From Agrobacterium larrymoorei (GTDB lineage: Bacteria; Pseudomonadota; Alphaproteobacteria; Rhizobiales; Rhizobiaceae): DNA of 64,000 nt. The DNA is taken from the NCBI RefSeq assembly GCF_005145045.1, contig NZ_CP039692.1:481001-545000 (forward strand), read 5' to 3'. The position numbers and the translations under genes were made by a program. Below are positions 53,991 to 64,000 of this stretch, piece after piece. The first letter of the stretch is position 1. Each line of letters begins with the position of its first letter. Under the pieces are notes generated by a model. It had not been told where the DNA came from and made no database searches. It saw nothing but the letters and a program-made list of their open reading frames with translations.

Positions 53991-54008
53991 GCTGTAGTGA
54001 CAATTTAA
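53991..54008 (+). repeat. Left terminal inverted repeat of the IS5-type element
   Basis: The 18 bases match the right end (54823-54840) perfectly in inverse orientation; CTAG lies outside at 53987-53990. Confidence 0.9.
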
Positions 54009-54068
54009 GAAAATGGGATTCCGTTTTGTCGTTGAATCAGATTCAACACTGACTTTTGGAGGTTGGTG

Positions 54069-54822
54069 ATGGATGGCGAGGTTTTGCGCGACGACCAGTG
54101 GGATCGGCTGAAATCGTTCGTTCCTGGTGGTCGCGCGGCCCGCGTAGTGACGGTCGCCGTTTTTTCGATGCGGTGTTGTGGCTGGCCCGCTCGGGTGCAA
54201 GGTGGCGCGATCTGCCGGAAGAACGTTTCGGGTCTTATCAGACGGTGAAGCGACGGTATTATCGGTGGATCGAGCAAGGTGTATTCGATCAGATTTTCGA
54301 AGCGATAGCCACCGATCCTGATCTGGAGTGGCTTTCGATCGATGCGACCGTGATCCGGGCACAGGCCCAAGCTGCTGGTGGCCGACGGAAAAGGGGGACC
54401 GAAAGCCCAGGCTCTCGGTCGCTCCCGCGGTGGATTTGGCAGTAAAATCCATGCGGTAGTTGACGTGTTGGGCCTTACCGGTTCGCTTCCATCTTGGGCC
54501 GGGACAGCAGAATGACATGGCCCCAGCTTGCGATCTTGTCAGAGGTATACCCGCAAAACAGGTGCTGGCAGACCGCGCCTATGATGCCGATAGCCTGCAT
54601 GACATCATCCTCGAACAGGGCGGCGAGCCGGTCATCCCGCCGCGCCGCTATCGCAAGTATCAACACGCCTACGACCACATCGCATACAAGGCCCGATGGG
54701 GTATCGAAAGCTTCTTTGCAAAGCTCAAGCAGTGGCGGCGTATCGCAACCCGTTACGACAAAATCGCAGCAAACTTCATGGGCTTCATCAAAATCGCGAG
54801 CATAATGCTCTGGCTCAAATGA
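54069..54822 (+). pseudogene. IS5-family DDE transposase with frameshifts
   Basis: The transposase must be read in pieces. The start DGEVLRDDQWDRLKSFVPGG is in one frame; RRFFDAVLWLARSGARWRDLPE through WLSIDATVIRAQAQAAGGRRKRG is in another; GPKAQALGRSRGGFGSKIH returns to the first; VRFHLGPGQQNDMAPA to the end is in the third. The DDE residues remain recognisable: Asp in LSIDATVI, Asp in VLADRAYDAD, Glu in RWGIESFFAKLK. Related elements can use one programmed frameshift near the AAAAGGGGG run, but three changes suggest an inactive copy or sequence errors. Confidence 0.82.
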
Positions 54823-54840
54823 TTAAATTGTCACTACAGC
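54823..54840 (-). repeat. Right terminal inverted repeat of the IS5-type element
   Basis: Perfect inverse copy of the left end; the transposase stop codon lies directly before it and CTAG follows at 54841-54844. Confidence 0.9.
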
Positions 54841-56146
54841 CTAGACCTGCCTTTTCAAGCGAGCCGATCTTTTCGGACTTGAGATAGGCAAGTTTTGCCT
54901 CATCAATGTCGATTTCAAATTCTTCAAGTGGTTGAGGATCTGGACTGATTGCGTTCAACGAAAACTCTGTGTCCACAGCAAATCCTTTGTAAACCGGACG
55001 TTCGATTTTGTATGAAAGCAATGTTCCGGTCAGATGTTCAGGTAGGCTTCGGCAAGTGTATCCATGTTCTTCAAACGGATAACCGCATGTGTTCACATCC
55101 TCCGCATTGGAACGGTCGTCTTCATGCCCTTGGATGATAATAGAGCGGTGTTTGAGAAAAACACTCGCAAGCATGGTGGAGAGGAGGATCTTAAAACGCG
55201 AGACGTACGTGGTATCTGATAATCCGACGTAGGCGTTCCAGTCTAGCAGCCCTTCATGAAACCTCTGCATCATCACATCCGTAAGATTATTGATGTAGAC
55301 GATGAAGAATTGGGAACTGTAGGAATAGTCTACATCTCGGGTCAGCATCACTGACTCGGCCATAGCGTCGTACAAGACGTCCTGTAACTTGTTATCCCCG
55401 ATGTAGTCTACTGCCAGAACTGAGTGGTTACTATTACGGTCGAAGAGAGGAATAAGTTTCTGAAAGACGGCCAGCCCGTACCAATTATTCGAAATGGCGT
55501 CCCGGTCGAAGACCAACGCCATTTCCCGGCGTTGACGGTCTGGAACAAGAGCTGTTTTCAGATCGGAGTATCTGATGCGCTTTGAAGCCAAAACAGTTTC
55601 AGCTTCCTGCCTCAAACGTTGGATTTCCCGAAACATCGCGGCTGGAGAGACCTTAAAATAATCTCGTGTGACCTCAAGCATGACATGGCCACGGGCGTTG
55701 AGGGTATGAATTGATTTCGTGTCAGACACTAAACCCTCCAAGCTTCAGCGGCATTTGCTACGATTCAGATGAAATATCGCTTCCTACATTCAAGCGATGG
55801 CCAAGTGTATCCTCAAGGTGATTCTGCGTTCAATAGACATGCTTTAGTACGAGACAGAAATCAGCCTCGTCGCATCAACAGTAAAATCTCAGTCGAGATG
55901 CATCGCAGACCCTTCTTTAAGTGACTCATAGAGATCGGGCCGAAACTGCACAAGAACCTTGTCCAGCATCTTTTGCACGACCGGGTTAACCCAATATTGA
56001 CAATCATCAGGTGGCCGCTCGCCACATTCCATATAATCCATGTAGTCGCTTGACATTAGGTAGGAATCTTTACGTCCGTGTAATGGCCCCATAAATATCC
56101 GGACACGATCTCCCACTTAACAAGTGTGCGAGGTAATGTGCCCATT

Positions 56147-56539
56147 ATGACCAGTCACAGTCCTAAGATAGAAGTCCTGTCCGGCCCAGAGCGCCGCCGT
56201 CGCTGGTCGACGACAGAGAAGCTTGCCATCATCCAGGAGACATATGAGCCGGACGCAACCGTCAGCATCGTCGCTCGGCGCTACGGTATCCAGCCGAACC
56301 AGTTATTCACTTGGCGTAAGCTTGCCACCCAAGGAGCTCTAACGGCAACTGCTGCCGAGGAAGATGTCGTTCCAGCATCCGAATATCGTGCCCTTCAAAA
56401 CCAGGTCAAAGAACTACAGCGTCTGCTCGGCAAGAAGACGATGGAAGGCGAGATTCTCAAAGAGGCGCTTGAGATCGCCACCGGCCCAAAAAAACACCTG
56501 TTGCGCTCGCTGTCATTGCCGAAGGGAAGTTCCCGATGA
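56147..56539 (+). CDS. IS3-family transposase OrfA
   Basis: This 130-residue protein has the helix-turn-helix of Orf[45 protein letters not shown] at about 16-60, then a leucine-rich coiled coil ([30 protein letters not shown]) for dimerisation. It binds the element's ends. The ATG at 56147 fits the family. It overlaps OrfB by four bases, but the fused OrfAB is expected to be made by frameshifting at the A7 run upstream. Confidence 0.88.
   Translation: MTSHSPKIEVLSGPERRRRWSTTEKLAIIQETYEPDATVSIVARRYGIQPNQLFTWRKLATQGALTATAAEEDVVPASEYRALQNQVKELQRLLGKKTMEGEILKEALEIATGPKKHLLRSLSLPKGSSR
56488..56494 (+). promoter_or_regulatory. Programmed -1 frameshift site (A AAA AAA)
   Basis: Seven A residues lie in the OrfA frame exactly as A-AAA-AAA. 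Slipping back one base enters the OrfB frame, which is open from there on ([18 protein letters not shown]), so a fused OrfAB transposase would be produced. Confidence 0.8.
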
Positions 56540-57366
56540 CGGCTGTGTGCAAGACTTTTGGTGTTGCCCGGTCAAACATGGTAGAGCGGGTGAGACAGCG
56601 TCCTTCCAAAGCCCGTGGTCGGCCGCCGTTCGCGGATGATGTTCTTGTCGATGAAATCAAAGCGATCATCTCCGAGATGCCAACCTATGGATACCGCCGG
56701 GTTCATGCGCTCTTACGCCGTAAAGCCCGTAGCGAAAGCCGCTCATGGCCGAACGTCAAGCGCGTTTATCGGGTGATGAAGGTGCATGGCCTGCTTCTCG
56801 AACGCCATACTGGAGCCATTGATAGCCGTCGCCATGATGGTCTTGTCGCTGTCGCTCAATCGAATTTGCGTTGGTGCTCGGACGGTTTCGAAATCGGCTG
56901 CGATAATAAAGAAAAGGTCCGCGTTGCCTTTGCACTCGACTGCTGTGACCGCGAGGCAATTGCCCATGTCGCCACTACTGAAGGCATCAAAAGCGAAGAT
57001 GTTCAGGACCTTGTCATCACGGCCGTCGAAAACCGCTTCGGCCGCATCAATATCCTTCCTAAGCCCATCGAATGGCTGACTGACAATGGATCATGCTTCA
57101 TTGCGTCAGACACGAGATCGCTGCTGCTGGACATCGGGATGGAGCCTCGCACGACCCCGGTCCGCAGCCCTCAGTCCAACGGAATGGCCGAAGCCTTCGT
57201 AAAGACGTTCAAGCGCGACTATGTCTCGGTCAATCCCATTCCGGACGCTAAAACCGTCATCGCCCAACTGCCATTGTGGTTCGAGCATTACAACACGCTT
57301 CACCCGCACAAAGCTTTGGGATATCGCTCACCGCGCGAGTTCTTAGACCGTCAAACAGAAATCTGA
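56536..57366 (+). CDS. IS3-family transposase OrfB (catalytic part)
   Basis: This 276-residue rve-type integrase domain has an N-terminal HTH_21 part ([16 protein letters not shown] near 50) and the DDE core: Asp in [10 protein letters not shown], Asp in [11 protein letters not shown] and Glu in [16 protein letters not shown], followed by [15 protein letters not shown]. All three catalytic residues are present, so the enzyme looks active once fused to OrfA by the frameshift. Its spelling is intact, unlike the IS5-type transposase nearby. Confidence 0.9.
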   Translation: MTAVCKTFGVARSNMVERVRQRPSKARGRPPFADDVLVDEIKAIISEMPTYGYRRVHALLRRKARSESRSWPNVKRVYRVMKVHGLLLERHTGAIDSRRHDGLVAVAQSNLRWCSDGFEIGCDNKEKVRVAFALDCCDREAIAHVATTEGIKSEDVQDLVITAVENRFGRINILPKPIEWLTDNGSCFIASDTRSLLLDIGMEPRTTPVRSPQSNGMAEAFVKTFKRDYVSVNPIPDAKTVIAQLPLWFEHYNTLHPHKALGYRSPREFLDRQTEI

Positions 57367-58091
57367 TCATGTTCGGTTTTTATGGGGCAACTCCAGTCCG
57401 AAGATAAGGGCAAGATGATATATGACGATACAGCGCAGATCTTCGTTGAACGTATTGAGCCAAACCAGTCTGTCTTTTACGTAAAGCGCTCCGTCATTCA
57501 GTAAAGTGGTATGGAAGAAATTGTAATGTATCTGGTCATTACATCTCTTTCGTGCGCCCAACTCCCCTGAATTTTCAATATATTTAGTCATTTCCTCTAT
57601 GCGAGGAAGCGGCTTTGTGGACTTGCCGTGGAGCCAGTCATTGACGAATGGAACGATAGATACTTCAGCGGTACAGTGGTGCTTAAGCCACAGGTTCACA
57701 TAGACATTGATCGTTGCAACATCGTGATATTTCCTTAGCAAGGCAAAGGCGTCGTTAATCCGCCCCTTCTCTAAAAGATATGCCATCGATTCCACGGTGC
57801 CTTGGATCGATGAGAAGACATAACTATCTATATTGACGAATGCCGTCGTTCCGGTAGTCACTTGCTGAAATACACTCATAGAGAGCGAGTCGTAGAAATC
57901 GCCATATTGAGTGAGGTTTTCAAAGATTTCATGCTCTCTATAAGCGTTGTCTGTGATCTGTATCATCTGGGAAATAGAACATATTCAATGCCGACAAGCG
58001 AACCCGAAGTAAGTGGAAATAGAGGTAGACCCTGAAAGCGCATCCCGCTACGCGCCAATTGCGCAATGAATCCGATTCGGCAAGGGATGCC

Positions 58092-58412
58092 CTACAATCG
58101 CCCTTCCAAAACGTCATCGCGGATTTCCTGACCGCCATAGAACACGCCCAATACCATCACGTAATTGTCTTCAACGGCAAATGCGATGCTGACACTTCTC
58201 CGATAACCAATGATGCGCAATCCGGGGATTTTTCCTTCACGGACAGTACCACGCTTCGGAAAGGTCGAAAGTTCGCTTAGAAAAGAGCGGATACCGCTCA
58301 CATAGTTCCACGCTACATCCGGCCCAGCCCTGTCATAACTGGCAAGGTCGCCATAGAGCTTCAACAACACCGCTTCCGCTTGGTCATGAAGAATGACGGT
58401 ATAGCGTTTCAT
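58092..58412 (-). CDS. ParE/RelE-family toxin
   Basis: This 106-residue basic protein starts MKRYTVILHDQAEAVLLKLYGDL and has the ParE-like helices followed by a beta sheet: SGIRSFLSELSTFPKRGT, PGLRIIGYRRSVSIAFAVEDNYVMVLGVFYGGQE. The pattern ending in a VLGVFYGGQ strand is typical of ParE, which poisons gyrase, as opposed to RelE, which cuts mRNA; the exact target is not proven. It begins three bases after the stop of the antitoxin gene. It stabilises the island or acts as an addiction module. Confidence 0.85.
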   Translation of the reverse strand: MKRYTVILHDQAEAVLLKLYGDLASYDRAGPDVAWNYVSGIRSFLSELSTFPKRGTVREGKIPGLRIIGYRRSVSIAFAVEDNYVMVLGVFYGGQEIRDDVLEGRL

Positions 58413-58415
58413 ACC

Positions 58416-58682
58416 CTAGCGGACTTTTGCCATATTAGCTTTATGCTCGGCTTCTATACGCGCAAACGCATCGTCTAACGGCACACCCTTGGAAGGATCA
58501 GCCTTCAATTCGGCATAACGTGCCGGAATGTCATGGTTGAGCCAGCGTTCGCGAGCCGCGTCCTGATCTTCAAGCAAACGAAGACCCGCGCGAACAACCT
58601 CGCTCGCATTATTGTAGCGACCAGATTCAAGCTGCTTTCGAATGAAAGCCTCATAGTGATCGTTAAGTGCAATACTAGCCAT
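58416..58682 (-). CDS. ParD-like ribbon-helix-helix antitoxin
   Basis: This 88-residue protein begins ASIALNDHYEAFIRKQLESGRYNNASEVVRAGLRLLEDQD, a ribbon-helix-helix DNA-binding domain of the ParD type, with a flexible acidic C-terminal part that would wrap the toxin. An AGGAGG ribosome site and a strong promoter with an overlapping palindrome lie upstream, as expected for autoregulation by the antitoxin-toxin complex. Confidence 0.88.
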   Translation of the reverse strand: MASIALNDHYEAFIRKQLESGRYNNASEVVRAGLRLLEDQDAARERWLNHDIPARYAELKADPSKGVPLDDAFARIEAEHKANMAKVR

Positions 58683-58702
58683 GGTGTGTACCTCCTTCCT
58701 CT

Positions 58703-58740
58703 ATTATAGGAAGAAAATCTAAAATTAACAACTATTGTTA
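58703..58740 (-). promoter_or_regulatory. Promoter and palindromic operator of the parDE-like operon
   Basis: On the minus strand TTGTTA and TATAAT are 17 bases apart, a near-ideal sigma-70 promoter. The -35 box is the right arm of the palindrome TAACAA-N3-TTGTTA (58726-58740), so a bound antitoxin dimer would block polymerase. Confidence 0.75.
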
Positions 58741-58872
58741 TCTATTAACATGCCCCAGCCATTTCAACGCACTGTCAAAATGGCCGGGAAAAGGGATTAA
58801 TCCCTTATATTGGCCCGCCAAGCGGGCTGACAAATCGGCAAGCGATTTGTAGCGATACCCGTTCGGGTATCT

Positions 58873-60123
58873 TTACCGGGCCGCAGGGCCTCGGTTGTCG
58901 TGGAAGGGCGGCGCTGCCGCCGCCCTTGGCACCTTCCGTGCCCGCTTGGCCTTGCGGGAATTGATAACCGACGCATCAAGTGTCGTCTTGATGTGAGCGG
59001 CGTAGAATTTTTCAATCATTTCGACGCTGGTTCGGCGATTTTTGGCAATCGCATAAACATCAGCACCTTCCATGAGACGAATGCAGATATAGGTATGACG
59101 AAGACTGTAGGCTGTCCGAGGTTTGCCATCACGATCCAGCTTGAGATTTTGATCATCAAGAAGGTTATTAAACATCTTGAGATAATTACCGGGGAATAAG
59201 AGATCGGTCGCGGCAGGCTGACTGACCTTAATCTCTTCAACCCCCGCCCCCTTCCCTTTTCGAGCGGGCTTCAAGCGATCCCGCAAACGCTCATAAGGCT
59301 TGACCGCACCCGGCTTAGATTTGCACCAGCCAATCCCGCGCTTGCCGCGCACTTCGATTTCCAAAATGCGTTCCCGCGTATCGGGATAAACAACAATCGA
59401 CACGTCACGATGCTGCAACTGCTTCGCTTCATCAGGCCGCAGGCCCGTATTTCCCATAAACAGCACGAAGTCATGAAGCTGCTCAGCTTCCCAACCAAAG
59501 TACGGGTTCTTCAGCTCCTTGGCATTGAGGCGGGTCGCTTCGTAAAGCTGCTTGTATTCGGCAGGGCTGAACCACGGTCGATGGCTGATCTTGCCTTGGG
59601 TCTTGTAGGGGGGCGAAAGGTCAGGCAAATGCGATAGCCACTTGTGACGGATCGCTGTCTTCAAGACCTCCCGTAAGGTTCCAACCTCGTCATGCAACGT
59701 GCTGCGCGACGGCGCTTTGCCATTCTTGGCCGTCGAGATGCGCTCGACCCGATAATCCTGAACGGTTCCGGCATTGATCTCCGAAAGCCCCATCTTTCCG
59801 AAGAATGGAATGAGGTGAAGGCGCAAGCGGATACTGTGCCCTTCCACCCATTTGGGGCTGCGCTCACCTTCGGTGATGATGGCGTATTCCTGTTCGAACT
59901 TCTTGGCAGCTTCGGCAAAGGTCGTTTCGGTCTTGATGAGACCCGCCGCCAGCTTGCCGCGCAAACCGAGATACCAATCCTCGGCAAAAGACTTGGCCTG
60001 TTCAAGCCCCGTTTCCTTGGTACTGGTGCGATACTGGCGGCCTTTGAGAGAGGCGGAGCAATGCCATGTCAGACCCCCGCGCCGGTGAGACGTTCCTGGC
60101 AATCGTAAAGGATCTGCTGGCAA
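58873..60123 (-). CDS. Tyrosine recombinase (phage/island integrase)
   Basis: This 416-residue integrase has an N-terminal arm-binding part, a core-binding domain (TFAEAAKKFEQEY near 68, WVEGHSIRLRLHLIPFFGK near 92) and a catalytic domain with Arg229 in NTGLRPDEAKQL, Arg342-His343 in YSLRHTYI and the nucleophile Tyr374 in IEKFYAAH. The start is TTG at 60123; no better site is seen. It lies about 190 bases from the 3' end of tRNA-fMet, in the same direction, which is the usual layout of an island integrated in a tRNA gene. The C-terminal tail is basic and Ala/Pro-rich. Confidence 0.9.
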   Translation of the reverse strand: MPADPLRLPGTSHRRGGLTWHCSASLKGRQYRTSTKETGLEQAKSFAEDWYLGLRGKLAAGLIKTETTFAEAAKKFEQEYAIITEGERSPKWVEGHSIRLRLHLIPFFGKMGLSEINAGTVQDYRVERISTAKNGKAPSRSTLHDEVGTLREVLKTAIRHKWLSHLPDLSPPYKTQGKISHRPWFSPAEYKQLYEATRLNAKELKNPYFGWEAEQLHDFVLFMGNTGLRPDEAKQLQHRDVSIVVYPDTRERILEIEVRGKRGIGWCKSKPGAVKPYERLRDRLKPARKGKGAGVEEIKVSQPAATDLLFPGNYLKMFNNLLDDQNLKLDRDGKPRTAYSLRHTYICIRLMEGADVYAIAKNRRTSVEMIEKFYAAHIKTTLDASVINSRKAKRARKVPRAAAAPPFHDNRGPAAR

Positions 60124-60316
60124 ACTAAGATCTTGCCTGTCTTTGCCCGCGCCTTGAAGGGCAGAAAGCCTACAGCCCCGTCATTGCCGAGGCTTACGAA
60201 CCGCCCCAGCCCTCGATCAGCGGCCCTCAAGTTTTTCAGAGGGGGAGTCCCAATCCAAAGAGCGACGCTGTGTCGAGCATCTTTGCTGGCGTTATTTCCA
60301 GGACATAATGGGGATT

Positions 60317-60393
<77 letters not shown>

Positions 60394-60453
60394 TTACCAG
60401 CGCAGCCCTTTCGTCGGGTGGCGCCATTTGAAGTTTGTGTAGTTTATAACACA

Positions 60454-60478
60454 AAAGGCCGCATTGTGAGCGGCCTTT
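60454..60478 (-). terminator. Terminator-like hairpin between 5S rRNA and tRNA-fMet
   Basis: On the minus strand AAAGGCCGC and GCGGCCTTT form a perfect nine-pair stem followed by a TTTTGTGTT tract. It may reduce read-through into tRNA-fMet or act in RNA processing. Confidence 0.55.
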
Positions 60479-60540
60479 GAATTGGCCTTGTGGCCTTTTT
60501 GTGATGAGAAGATATGTTGTATGTTTTGCGTTTTGCAGAC

Positions 60541-60655
60541 CTGGCAGCGACCTACTCTCCCGCGTCTTAAGACGAAGTACCATTGGCGCTGGGGCGTTTC
60601 ACGGCCGTGTTCGGAATGGGAACGGGTGCAGCCGCCCCGCAATAACCACCAGGTC
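60541..60655 (-). rRNA. rrf: 5S ribosomal RNA
   Basis: The minus-strand sequence starts GACCTGGTGGTTATTGCGGG and contains the conserved CCCGTTCCCATTCCGAACACG loop region, ending GGGAGAGTAGGTCGCTGCCAG. The ends are accurate to a few bases. Confidence 0.95.
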
Positions 60656-60857
60656 GGCAAAGCGCAAAACATACGCTGTTTTCGAGAAGCTGGGTGGCTT
60701 GGCCACTTTCTATTTTTAACACGTCTTTCTCTGACCTATCCGTATGTTTCCCATACAGACCAGAGGTCGTCGCGCCTCGTGGCGCGGCCCGTCCGGAGCG
60801 TATTCCACGCGTCAGGACAGAAGAGGAATGCTCATCTTCGATGAGCATGAACAATGG

Positions 60858-60865
60858 GAACGAAG

Positions 60866-60869
<4 letters not shown>
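60858..60869. repeat. Processing stem flanking 23S rRNA, 3' side
   Basis: GAACGAAGAAGT here is the exact reverse complement of 63897-63908. The two strands pair in the precursor to form the long helix cut by RNase III during 23S maturation. Confidence 0.75.
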
Positions 60870-63896
<3,027 letters not shown>

Positions 63897-63900
<4 letters not shown>

Positions 63901-63908
63901 CTTCGTTC
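63897..63908. repeat. Processing stem flanking 23S rRNA, 5' side
   Basis: The 12 bases pair perfectly with 60858-60869 in the rRNA precursor. Confidence 0.75.
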
Positions 63909-64000
63909 TCATTGTCTATGCTCATCATCAAGTCGTCATTCCGAAGGAATGAACGACGGATCAGGTTACCTTTTACAACCAGATCAGGTCACGATGACAT
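63909..64000 (-). other. Part of the 16S-23S internal transcribed spacer
   Basis: These bases lie upstream of 23S rRNA in the transcript. A small hairpin CATTCC-GAAGGAATG (near 63943-63955) is visible. No tRNA is inside the window here. Confidence 0.6.

Larger units (their letters stand above)
53991..54840 (+). mobile_element. IS5-family insertion sequence (IS427-like), degenerate
   Basis: An 850-base element with perfect 18-base terminal inverted repeats beginning GCTGTAGTGACAATTTAA. Both ends are flanked by CTAG, a plausible target duplication, so the insertion looks recent. It carries one transposase reading broken by three frame changes. It is inserted in the last codons of a minus-strand gene of unknown function. 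Confidence 0.88.
53952..55729 (-). pseudogene. Unknown island gene, 3' end split by the IS5-type element
   Basis: GTG at 55729 behind GGAGG starts a protein beginning SDTKSIHTLNARGHVML. About 295 residues are intact up to SEKIGSLEKAG, where the IS enters. The present frame ends after eight to nine IS-derived residues (LGCSDNLII). Removing the IS and one CTAG restores the original end, LASFQPAPLNHK and stop at 53952, about 307 residues in all. No signal peptide or membrane helix is seen, and no family is recognised. It contains an SNNWYGLAVFQKLIPLFDRNS segment and a Cys/His-poor acidic C-terminus. It lies downstream of another IS-broken gene on the same strand, so the two probably formed an operon. 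The protein may still work, as only the tail is changed. Confidence 0.7.
56084..57390 (+). mobile_element. IS3-family insertion sequence
   Basis: The element of about 1.3 kb has imperfect terminal inverted repeats: the left end starts TGGCCCCATAAATATCCGG and the right end, inverted, reads TTGCCCCATAAAAACCG. It has two overlapping transposase frames with a slippery A7 run. No clear target duplication is seen. It splits a minus-strand gene of unknown function. Confidence 0.85.
55889..57966 (-). pseudogene. Unknown island gene with HEPN-like motif, split by an IS3-family element
   Basis: The 5' part (57966 to 57391) encodes 192 residues and the 3' part (56083 to 55889) another 64; removing the IS joins them in frame as LALIFGLE followed by LHGRKDSYLMSSDYMD, giving a 256-residue protein. 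The first part contains RCNDQIHYNFF with Arg141 and His147, an Rx5H arrangement like the RNase motif of HEPN proteins. The later segment SSDYMDYMECGERPPDDCQYWVNP resembles the tail of a widespread unnamed family that I recall from mobile regions. It is soluble and helical. The insertion removes the C-terminal quarter, so it is probably inactive. It sits between a ParDE-like pair and the second unknown gene. Confidence 0.7.

Overview
The window looks like a chromosomal segment of an alphaproteobacterium of the order Hyphomicrobiales, most likely Brucella/Ochrobactrum-like. The evidence is a 23S-5S-tRNA-fMet rRNA operon end with an intervening sequence in the 5' part of 23S rRNA, many ABC transporters with twin-arginine solute-binding proteins, and small families (DUF3088, DUF3597, DUF6894) common in that group. 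The species is inferred, not proven.

Region 1 (1-28.9 kb) is a dense organosulfur-scavenging locus. It holds four luciferase-like flavin monooxygenases (one sulfone/sulfonate type, three NtaA/SnaA/DszA type), one DszC-like acyl-CoA-dehydrogenase-fold monooxygenase, a DszB-like sulfinate desulfinase that keeps the Cys/His/Arg/Gly active-site pattern, a nitroreductase-type flavoprotein that may supply reduced flavin, and a three-domain rhodanese. It also has an M20 amidohydrolase, an M24 peptidase, two SsuABC-type transporters, one complete Dpp-type transporter and three extra Dpp-type binding proteins without permeases. The parts suggest uptake of sulfonates, sulfones or S-conjugated amino acids and peptides, removal of acyl or peptide groups, oxidative C-S cleavage and sulfite release. 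No regulator is encoded among these genes.

Region 2 (29-38 kb) holds an MFS exporter and aldo/keto reductase divergent from a LysR regulator, an outer-membrane beta-barrel protein, and small envelope or unknown proteins, including a 24-residue membrane microprotein coupled to a glycine-rich membrane protein. Gene density is low here.

Region 3 (38-44 kb) is one minus-strand operon: GntR/FadR regulator, PLP-dependent trans-sulfuration-type enzyme, and a four-gene carbohydrate-type ABC transporter.

Region 4 (44-54 kb) is an AfuABC-like transporter with two paralogous binding proteins and an inositol-monophosphatase-family phosphatase, divergent from an OmpR-type two-component system. Sugar-phosphate uptake is the best guess.

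Region 5 (54-60.3 kb) is a small mobile island next to tRNA-fMet. It contains a tyrosine integrase, a ParDE-like toxin-antitoxin pair, and two unknown genes in tandem, both broken by insertion sequences (IS5-type and IS3-type). Both can be reconstructed from the flanks. The upstream one carries an Rx5H motif typical of HEPN ribonucleases, so this may be the wreck of a defence operon.

Region 6 (60.3-64 kb) is the end of an rRNA operon on the minus strand: 23S with intervening sequence, 5S and tRNA-fMet.
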